Shown here piece after piece: positions 7,133 to 13,991 of a DNA stretch of 29,188 nt. The notes under the pieces were generated by a model, which did no database searches, had not been told where the DNA came from, and worked only from the letters and a program-made list of their open reading frames with translations. How positions within the stretch are numbered: position 1 is the stretch's first letter; each line of letters starts with the position of its first letter. The stretch comes from an uncultured Eubacteriales bacterium. GTDB taxonomy: Bacteria; Bacillota; Clostridia; Lachnospirales; Lachnospiraceae. The DNA lies in the NCBI GenBank assembly GCA_900321145.1, contig ONVB01000145.1:1-29188 (forward strand), in the 5' to 3' direction. A program made the translations under genes and the position numbers.

Positions 7133-7981
7133 ATGATAATCTGTGATATATCAATAGAAAAAACCGAATTATATTACCACCTGGTTCCGGCGCGTGTACT
7201 GGGGCAGATTGACGGACAGACCGTATTTGGCCTGGCGGCCTATGACGAAAAGAGGGGAAACTATCCTGCGGCGGCCATGGCATTTTCGGTGACCGGGGAC
7301 GCCATCGAAATACTCTGGTTTTACGTGGCGGAGGATTACCGCCGGCAAGGTGTGGGAAACCTGCTGCTTGGAGAGTTTTTTACGGTAACCGCGAGTATTC
7401 CTTATGAAAGCATTCATATCTCCGTTCCCGATATTCCGGGCGCGGAACAAACCTTGGTTTTCTTTACGGATTATACCTTCAGCTTTGAGCAGTCTCATGC
7501 TTTTGAGCTTCAGGAGTCCCTTGAAAAGCTCACAAGTCGCCGTCTGTCCAAAAGGACAACAGCACACGGTAAGGAGATAGTAAGGCTGTCATCCGTCATC
7601 AAACACAATGCCGTAAGCTTTTTGGAAGAATATATGGGATTTGATGCGGCACTGAAATTATATGCGGCAGCCGAAAAAAACATCAGCACCGTACACTTAA
7701 AAGATACGACTCCGGTCGGTGTATGCATCTTCGCTCCCCCGGAAGGAAATGTGCTGCAGCTTCTGGAATTGAAGGATATCTCCGATACCCGTGAGTTTAG
7801 TGTCCAGGAAATGCTCAGGGCTTCCTGCATAGAGATTCAACACACATACAAATTCAAGCCGGAAATATACTTCAAATGCGGAAACGGTTTCAACGGCGAA
7901 CTGATTGATTTCCTGTGCCCGGATATACATCCGGTAAAGATATGGAAAGGCGTATACCACACGCCGAAAGCCCTTATTTGA
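7133..7981 (+). CDS. Two-lobed GNAT-fold protein, paralogue 1
   Basis: A 282-residue protein. Residues 60-90 form a classic GNAT core: IEILWFYVAEDYRRQGVGNL contains the R/Q-x-x-G-x-G/A acetyl-CoA loop (RRQGVG). The second half lacks this loop but has a similar strand/helix rhythm, so I read it as a second, degenerate GNAT lobe. GNAT proteins transfer acyl groups from acyl-CoA to amines or act as binding scaffolds; the substrate is unknown. AAGGA precedes ATG 7133. It is the first gene of a plus-strand operon with the 235-aa protein (29-base gap) and the calpain-like protein. It belongs to a family with six minus-strand relatives in this window. Confidence 0.75.
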   Translation: MIICDISIEKTELYYHLVPARVLGQIDGQTVFGLAAYDEKRGNYPAAAMAFSVTGDAIEILWFYVAEDYRRQGVGNLLLGEFFTVTASIPYESIHISVPDIPGAEQTLVFFTDYTFSFEQSHAFELQESLEKLTSRRLSKRTTAHGKEIVRLSSVIKHNAVSFLEEYMGFDAALKLYAAAEKNISTVHLKDTTPVGVCIFAPPEGNVLQLLELKDISDTREFSVQEMLRASCIEIQHTYKFKPEIYFKCGNGFNGELIDFLCPDIHPVKIWKGVYHTPKALI

Positions 7982-8010
7982 AACAACTCCGTGATCACAC
8001 ATAGAAAGGA

Positions 8011-8718
8011 ATGATGATTTTGAATAACGAAGAACAAGATATGCTGATCAGATATGCGGTAATGCCCATGCTTGAAGGCCTGGCAGATACCGCATCCGCA
8101 CTTAAGCTTGATAACCTGTTGTCCTTGGATGCTGACGGACTTCCGTGCCTGAATGTGACCTACGAAGGCAACGACATCTGCTTTTCCTGGGCAGTACTCA
8201 GGACCGATCCGGATGCTTTCGAGGACGGAGATTTAAGCGCCGCAGAACTCCTGCTTTGCCTGAAATCCGTAACCGCAACCGAAGATGACCCGATGTGGGT
8301 ACTTCCGAGGGAAGCTGCCGCTACACAGGAACAGCTTCTTGTCCTTTGCAGGATATATGAATCCGGCATATGGGCCGACCCCGATATGATACATGCAAAT
8401 GACGGGAATCTTATGTTTGCACGTCCCTACATGAATGCAGTATATGAACTTTTATCCGAAGCGGAATACGGCACTTCTGCCCCGTTAGTAAGCGGAAATG
8501 AGTGCTTTTTATTCACAAAGGCTGCCGAGAACAGGCTGATGCTGCGTGCACTCAGGTTTGATAACGAATCCGACTGCACCCTTCTTATCATATCAAGTGT
8601 TTCCGAGGAAGGTAAACCCGAGGCGTGCCTGATCCCGGAATTCGGCGGAACGAAAAGCCCGAAGTACTACAGTGATCTGATCGACTTGTTTCTTGGTCAG
8701 TGCTTAAATATAGGTTGA
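8011..8718 (+). CDS. Unrecognised 235-aa protein upstream of the calpain-like gene
   Basis: An acidic soluble protein with no signal peptide or membrane segment and no domain I recognise. The first half (LPCLNVTYEGNDICFSWAVL) and the last third (CFLFTKAAENRLMLRALRF) look like alternating beta strands with helices between. The start is uncertain: AAAGGA (8005-8010) abuts the ATG pair at 8011/8014, while the TTG at 8020 has the best spacing (9 bases), so the protein may be 232 residues. It is 11 bases before the calpain-like gene and almost certainly co-translated with it. Its size, acidity and position would suit a chaperone, inhibitor or immunity partner for the large protein, but this is inference. 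Confidence 0.75.
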   Translation: MMILNNEEQDMLIRYAVMPMLEGLADTASALKLDNLLSLDADGLPCLNVTYEGNDICFSWAVLRTDPDAFEDGDLSAAELLLCLKSVTATEDDPMWVLPREAAATQEQLLVLCRIYESGIWADPDMIHANDGNLMFARPYMNAVYELLSEAEYGTSAPLVSGNECFLFTKAAENRLMLRALRFDNESDCTLLIISSVSEEGKPEACLIPEFGGTKSPKYYSDLIDLFLGQCLNIG

Positions 8719-8729
8719 GGTGAGCGCAG

Positions 8730-11700
8730 ATGGATGAATTAGAATTATTAAAAGAAAAAGAACTGATAGCAGCTGCTCAAAAGACCGAGCAAAAAAAAGA
8801 GCTTAAGACCGAGAACGACCATATTAATTCCGAACAAAAGCTTACAAAAAAGAAAACGCTCGCGGTCAACCCGGCACCGGAAAATATAAAAAAGGAGTCT
8901 GTTGTGCGCTCATCCCTGAAACAGGATGAGTTTGCAAACCTCGGAGAGCAGGATGAGAATATGGTCTTCGGAGAAGCAAAGCTCTCACCGACGGCTGCTC
9001 TTCTTGCGGATTATCAGACATTGACAGAGAGAAGGAAGCGCTTCTTCTCCGACAGCTTCTCCATGGGACTCGTTAAGGACAGTATGGATGCGTTCCAAAG
9101 CCTCCTTCCGAAGAACGGCAAGCCGGATGCAAGACTTAAGCTCAGGCAGAAAATGGCATTGATCGAGGTAGCGGACGCCTGCAGAAGATATAAGAAGGAC
9201 AAGTTCGCAAATAACGGCACCAAAGCAAAGAACAAAAGGCACGAGGCCGTGGAAGCTATCCTGACGCACGCTGAAGAGCTTTTAGCCGGTGAATACGGAA
9301 ATGTGTCCGATGACTCGGTCATGCGCGCACAGCACGAAAAAGTCGAAGCTGTTGTAAACAGACTCGCCTCGGACAAATCTTCCGACGTCATCATATCGGA
9401 ATATGCCTCTACCGCGTATGAGATGGAAAGCGTCATCAAGCCGGGTGCTGACTTCAGCACTTCAAAGCAAAAGATCATTTCCAAACAAAAGCACCTTCTT
9501 GCCAAGGTCGATGCATATTTAAAGAGTCATGCAAGCAACTCCGTGGAAGGAAGAAAAAACTACGAAAAACATCATACCCTACGTCGTCAGATAGAATGGG
9601 AGATTGATAAGATTTCGAAGATCACGGAGAACGACCTGATCAATACCGGCAGCCGCACACTTACCTGGGCGGATTTTGTGCGCGAAGAAAGCATTCTGCT
9701 CACAAAAAACAATGAAAACGAAGCCGTCACCGAACACAAGGAGAAGAAAACCTTCCACGAAAACGGTGAGATGAACATATGCGTATCCGCACTTGCAGCA
9801 TCGCTCGGAGTAGATTTATATGCCCGGCACAGAAAAGCACAGCTTTCGGTCGAAAATGAAAAGAAAAACGGAAGCGTAAGCAGCGCTGTACCGGGTGCCG
9901 AGACTTACCGGTTCATAGTAGATCTTGCCAAGAGCAAAAACAAGGAGATAATTTACTCCGACCGCGCTCTGTTGGAATTAAACAGGATGGCACTCTTTGA
10001 TTACCTCCTCGGCGTGGATCAAAGAACCCAGGATGATTTTCGATATGAGATAACAGAAGGTACATTTGAGGGGCGTGATGTGGTAAGGATCGATCACATA
10101 TCAGCCGCACAGTCCACAGGCGCATTTTCCGATAAGAAGGCCGATCCCGAAAAGCCTTTTTCCCTGCCCGTTTATGACCGCGGATTCTCGGAGATGCTTG
10201 TTCATACACAGGCTGACGAATTGATCGTACAGGCACAGCGAAGCGGTATCACTCTCTCCGATGCACAGAAAGATGCATTTGCTTCAAGGCACGCGCACCT
10301 GCTGAATGTGTTGACAAAGGACATTGCGGAATACTCATTACTCTCAGAGGATGAGAAGAAAAAGACAGATCAGCAAACGAGGGTTGCCAAAGGTATCCGC
10401 AGACGCATCGACAACAAAGAGAATGCATTTCCGTACATCGAAAAGACCTTTGTGGCTGTCAGAGATCTGAAAAAAACCGTAGCAGAGAGGGACAGCGAAA
10501 CCGATGCCGACTTGTTGCGCCTTAACCGGGTATCCGACGAAAAAAGCAAATCCCATCAGACTACCCGGGATCACAAGGCTTTCCTTGGCGAGGTCGCAGC
10601 TTTCCTGAAGGAAAAGTACGATAAGCTCAAGCTTCCGGAGAAGCTGAAAACGGATATGGATTCTTTGGCCGAAAACCTTAAGGAGTATGCCGATTTTCAT
10701 CTGCTCGGACAGGATAACGAAAAAATAGACAATCAGATTATAAAGAGTTACGTGCCCGACCCGAGCAAGGCAGTCACGGAGGCTATGATCTATATCACGG
10801 ACAGTAACGGAAAGAAGGTATTTTCACCGGATAAGGTGGAGCAACTGATCGCCTCCGGAACCTTAGCTTATCTGAGCAGTTCGAACGAGCTCAGGCAAGA
10901 AAACCGGCTGCTTTCACAGGTGATGTCAATGATCGGCTCCTGCCTTTCGCAGGCACAGGGACTCGCCGGGGATCAATCCTTACTATCCGAGGAAGAACGA
11001 CTGGACATGATAGAGGACCTGACTGTTCTTTCATCACAGTTTAAATTCACTGCGGGCGAGCTGGAGATTCCGGCACCCGAGCCCGTACAGAACGCAAAGA
11101 CAGTAAAAAAGAAATCCTCCTCACCGAAGTTCCGGGTGATCAACAGTACCGATCAGAATAATGATTTTTATTCGACCTCTCACGAATCAAGAGAAATTGT
11201 CGTACACGGAAAAAAAGCAACCAAGAAGGTAAACCGTCTTACGAAGCTGAAGATGACAGACGTAAAGTCATTGCCGCTTTTCGCACACGAACCATGTATG
11301 GAGGATGTGGCGCAGGGAGGACTCGGAGACTGTTATCTCCTTGCGGGACTTGCAGCCATAGTTGAAGCCGATCCTAGGCATATCACAGGGATGATGAAGG
11401 ATAACGGTGACACCGTAACAGTACGCTTATATGACAAAAAACAAAAGCCGGTCTACGTTACTGTGGATAAAACTGTTCCCGACGAACTAAAGAAGGTCAC
11501 GGTAGGCAAGGACTATATTCATGCAGGTTCACGTTATTCAAGGGGTGCGCTTTGGGTAATGATGATCGAAAAGGCTGTCTTGATATCCGGACTTATACAG
11601 GAGCACGACGATCTACAGCAATTAACCGCTGACAGTAAGACCGATGAAAAGGAACGTTTGAAGCTCGAACTGTTACAGGAGCTCGAGAAGAAATCCGCAA

Positions 11701-12236
11701 ACGGAAAAAAGGCACGATCATATAATACCATCGCAGGTATGCCGGTCGCCACTGCATTTAAGCTCTTTATGGGCAAAAGTGATACATTTGTTGTTTCCAA
11801 TGAGTTCGATATAGATATGGAGATTAAAAATGCTCAGATCTACAGCGGTGTCTCCAAGGAGGAAGCGCTGAAAAGATACTATCAGAAAAACACTCCTGTA
11901 GCCATGAAAAAGCTGAAAGAATATCTCGACAGCAAAAAACCGGTGGTAGCCGGAACCAAGAAGATAAATGACGGAGAGAGTGACGGACTCGCCGGAGAAA
12001 AAAGCCGCGGCGGTATGTATGGAAACCACGCTTATACAGTTCTCGGCATAGAACAGATCGGCGGAAAGGAATACGTGAAGCTCAGGAACCCCTGGGGCAG
12101 CGGAAGGATATTCTATGAGAAGCAAAAGGGAACAGATGTGATAATCCCCCGCAAATCCGCAACAGATGATACGGGACCTTTCTATGTCACAGCAGAACTG
12201 TTCGGTCAGCTCTTCGACGCTGTGGCAAGTATCTGA
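8730..12236 (+). CDS. Large calpain-type cysteine protease
   Basis: An 1168-residue protein. The C-terminal ~330 residues are a calpain (peptidase C2) catalytic core: DVAQGGLGDCYLLAGLAAI gives oxyanion Gln862 and nucleophile Cys868, GNHAYTVLGI gives His1100, and LRNPWGSG gives Asn1120. VYVTVDKTVP and ALWVMMIEKA are further calpain signatures. The Cys-His distance (232 residues) is longer than the roughly 160 of animal calpains, the extra being charged sequence around 960-1080. Residues 1-850 are highly charged and helical, opening with a Lys/Glu-rich disordered-looking stretch; there is no Sec signal peptide or membrane helix. A GAGGTGAG binding site precedes ATG 8730. It ends the plus-strand operon at a strong terminator. 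The likely role is a processed or exported protease effector, or an intracellular protease; the export route is unknown. Confidence 0.88.
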   Translation: MDELELLKEKELIAAAQKTEQKKELKTENDHINSEQKLTKKKTLAVNPAPENIKKESVVRSSLKQDEFANLGEQDENMVFGEAKLSPTAALLADYQTLTERRKRFFSDSFSMGLVKDSMDAFQSLLPKNGKPDARLKLRQKMALIEVADACRRYKKDKFANNGTKAKNKRHEAVEAILTHAEELLAGEYGNVSDDSVMRAQHEKVEAVVNRLASDKSSDVIISEYASTAYEMESVIKPGADFSTSKQKIISKQKHLLAKVDAYLKSHASNSVEGRKNYEKHHTLRRQIEWEIDKISKITENDLINTGSRTLTWADFVREESILLTKNNENEAVTEHKEKKTFHENGEMNICVSALAASLGVDLYARHRKAQLSVENEKKNGSVSSAVPGAETYRFIVDLAKSKNKEIIYSDRALLELNRMALFDYLLGVDQRTQDDFRYEITEGTFEGRDVVRIDHISAAQSTGAFSDKKADPEKPFSLPVYDRGFSEMLVHTQADELIVQAQRSGITLSDAQKDAFASRHAHLLNVLTKDIAEYSLLSEDEKKKTDQQTRVAKGIRRRIDNKENAFPYIEKTFVAVRDLKKTVAERDSETDADLLRLNRVSDEKSKSHQTTRDHKAFLGEVAAFLKEKYDKLKLPEKLKTDMDSLAENLKEYADFHLLGQDNEKIDNQIIKSYVPDPSKAVTEAMIYITDSNGKKVFSPDKVEQLIASGTLAYLSSSNELRQENRLLSQVMSMIGSCLSQAQGLAGDQSLLSEEERLDMIEDLTVLSSQFKFTAGELEIPAPEPVQNAKTVKKKSSSPKFRVINSTDQNNDFYSTSHESREIVVHGKKATKKVNRLTKLKMTDVKSLPLFAHEPCMEDVAQGGLGDCYLLAGLAAIVEADPRHITGMMKDNGDTVTVRLYDKKQKPVYVTVDKTVPDELKKVTVGKDYIHAGSRYSRGALWVMMIEKAVLISGLIQEHDDLQQLTADSKTDEKERLKLELLQELEKKSANGKKARSYNTIAGMPVATAFKLFMGKSDTFVVSNEFDIDMEIKNAQIYSGVSKEEALKRYYQKNTPVAMKKLKEYLDSKKPVVAGTKKINDGESDGLAGEKSRGGMYGNHAYTVLGIEQIGGKEYVKLRNPWGSGRIFYEKQKGTDVIIPRKSATDDTGPFYVTAELFGQLFDAVASI

Positions 12237-12253
12237 CCGTAGCGCACAGTAAC

Positions 12254-12300
12254 TAAAAAACGAGTAGGGAAACTGCGATCGTTCCCTGCTCGTTTTTTTA
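12254..12300. terminator. Bidirectional intrinsic terminator between convergent operons
   Basis: AAAAAACGAG-T-AGGGAA pairs with TTCCCT-G-CTCGTTTTTT around a 10-base loop. A-tract and T-tract on opposite sides let it terminate both the calpain-like gene (plus) and the GNAT gene ending at 12309 (minus). Confidence 0.92.
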
Positions 12301-12308
12301 GTCGGTTA

Positions 12309-13157
12309 TCAGGATTCCTTGCCCTTAATACCCCGGAACACCTGAGGTGCCTGACGCGTACCGAACAGTTTCTTTGCAAGCGCCGCAACCGCAACGTTGT
12401 GTCTGCGTATCAAAATCCGGTTCTCCAAAGGATATTTATTTAATGCTCTTCTGGCTGTAAATACCATCAGATTTACCAAGTCCATCCTGGAATCCGGGCC
12501 TATGGCATTCAGAAGCACCGGCATCAGCGTACCTGATGATAAGCGATGCACCAGGAGCATGCCGCTGATCCTGCCGTCCGTTATCACACAGGCGGAGGTG
12601 GTTTCATCGAACCAGCTCTTGTCTATATACTCCAGATCCTCTACCATTCCCTTTTTTCCGTTAAAAATACAGGTGGTAACTCCCTGCATGAACTGCAGCT
12701 CCATAAGGTCCTCTAAGGCTACCACATTGCTAGCAACCTTCTTTTTGAGAACCGAGATGGGTTTTAAGTCCTCCACGGTCAGCTCAATGTCGCGGCCCGT
12801 CCCCTGTGTAACATCAAACCCGTTTTCTTTCAAGGCTTCCACGGCCTCACCGGGAAGGTCGACCAGTTCAAAGTACGAGCTTGATACTTCATATTCCTTC
12901 GCCTGCACACCGTACTCGCTCAGCATATCCTTCAGTATTTTTTTACTGCCGTGTTTGATCAAATATATCTCCGAGCCTGTGGCCGCATCCTCGTCCAGGT
13001 TCTTATATTCCCAGATCATGGCACCCTTCAGGTCATCGGCTTCATCCACAGCAGCTATACCCCTGTAAAACTCGCGTCCGATACTCTCAGCCACATCAGG
13101 GTCAAGTTGCCCGTCATAAGTCGAGACATTATCCGAATTAAGCGCTTTTATCTCCAT
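12309..13157 (-). CDS. GNAT-like protein without clear CoA loop, paralogue 2
   Basis: A 282-residue protein closely patterned on the 288-residue protein at 24571-25437. Shared blocks are GIAAVDEADDLKGAMIWEYK at 33-52 against GLAAVDDFGKVKATMLWQYK, and near the C-terminus RRHNVAVAALAKKLFG against DRHNEQVLMLAEKLLP. A LKENGFDV segment near 110 matches the family's L-x-x-x-GF position. The canonical R-x-x-G-x-G/A acetyl-CoA loop is not visible, so catalysis is doubtful. ATG 13157 has AGGAGA upstream. It is the last gene of the operon 804-aa protein / GNAT / GNAT, 9 bases after its neighbour, and ends at the bidirectional terminator. Family membership rests on the paralogue comparison and is less certain than for the proteins with a clear loop. 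Confidence 0.6.
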   Translation of the reverse strand: MEIKALNSDNVSTYDGQLDPDVAESIGREFYRGIAAVDEADDLKGAMIWEYKNLDEDAATGSEIYLIKHGSKKILKDMLSEYGVQAKEYEVSSSYFELVDLPGEAVEALKENGFDVTQGTGRDIELTVEDLKPISVLKKKVASNVVALEDLMELQFMQGVTTCIFNGKKGMVEDLEYIDKSWFDETTSACVITDGRISGMLLVHRLSSGTLMPVLLNAIGPDSRMDLVNLMVFTARRALNKYPLENRILIRRHNVAVAALAKKLFGTRQAPQVFRGIKGKES

Positions 13158-13166
13158 AGATTTCTC

Positions 13167-13982
13167 CTAAAACTCCGCTTCATATATCTGACGTACATCA
13201 GTCTCCGGAAGGAACCTTTTTGCAAGTGCCGCCGACTCCTCCGTTACGGCGTCAAAATATATGAACTTATCTTTGTAATTCTTTCGAACCTCCCTGTGAG
13301 CCGCTTTCATGATAGACAAAAGCGCCTTACTGTTGTCGGAATACAGGAAAGATAATTCCAGATCACCTGCCGCATCTTTTTGTACAAGCATAAAGGAAAG
13401 AATCACTCCGTTTTCTTCCACTGCAAAGCATAGTTTCTTTTCAAGTCTTTCTTCAAACCTCATCGGATCGGTTATGGTCAGGAATTCAGTGGCCTCGTGC
13501 ATCATATAACTCTGTGACCTTGGCTTCATATCCGAGAAATAAATCGGAACATACGGCATGTCGGCCTTTTCCTTCATAGCCGGAGAATCCAGAAAATCCT
13601 CTGCCTTAAATAAATAACGGTCATGGGAATAATTGATGTCTACCAAAAGATCCGGGTTCCTGATCGAGAGGAAGAATTCGTAAAGCCCGCTATCCACAGA
13701 TGTGTCAATTCTCGCAATTATCGGGCACACGCCCACCTCACTCACCAGGCGCTTTATCTCGGTGATCAGACCTGTTCCAACCTTCTTAAGACGTCTTTCG
13801 GGCGCAACATAGAGCCAGTCCACATCATACTGGTTCCCACCGTAGGAAACCGAAACCGCACCGCAGACAGTACCGTCATCCTCGTAAGCAACCAGAGATA
13901 TCTCGCCGCCGTCGCTTATATACTCCGGCAGGACAGTCTTAAACTCATCCTTATTATCATTATTTACTCTGATATAATTCAT
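13167..13982 (-). CDS. Two-lobed GNAT-fold protein, paralogue 3
   Basis: A 271-residue protein. VDWLYVAPERRLKKVGTGLI (about residues 54-73) is a GNAT beta4-alpha3 signature with a slightly altered loop (R-L-K-K-V-G-T-G). The preceding ISLVAYEDDGTVCGAVSVSY is the usual GNAT hairpin. The second half (FAVEENGVILSFMLVQKD; ALAKRFLPE) resembles a second lobe. ATG 13982 lies 9 bases after the stop of the 804-aa gene, whose last codons contain the GGGGTAA binding site, so translation is probably coupled. The next gene follows after 9 bases. A modifying enzyme or binding partner for the 804-aa protein is a reasonable inference; the substrate is unknown. Confidence 0.7.
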   Translation of the reverse strand: MNYIRVNNDNKDEFKTVLPEYISDGGEISLVAYEDDGTVCGAVSVSYGGNQYDVDWLYVAPERRLKKVGTGLITEIKRLVSEVGVCPIIARIDTSVDSGLYEFFLSIRNPDLLVDINYSHDRYLFKAEDFLDSPAMKEKADMPYVPIYFSDMKPRSQSYMMHEATEFLTITDPMRFEERLEKKLCFAVEENGVILSFMLVQKDAAGDLELSFLYSDNSKALLSIMKAAHREVRKNYKDKFIYFDAVTEESAALAKRFLPETDVRQIYEAEF

Positions 13983-13991
13983 GATCTGCGA

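Noticed and set aside
12397..13068. A 223-codon open frame on the plus strand opposite a GNAT gene
   Set aside because: No ribosome binding site, Ser-rich translation typical of an antisense shadow, and the minus-strand gene has a paralogue at 24571-25437 and proper spacing.
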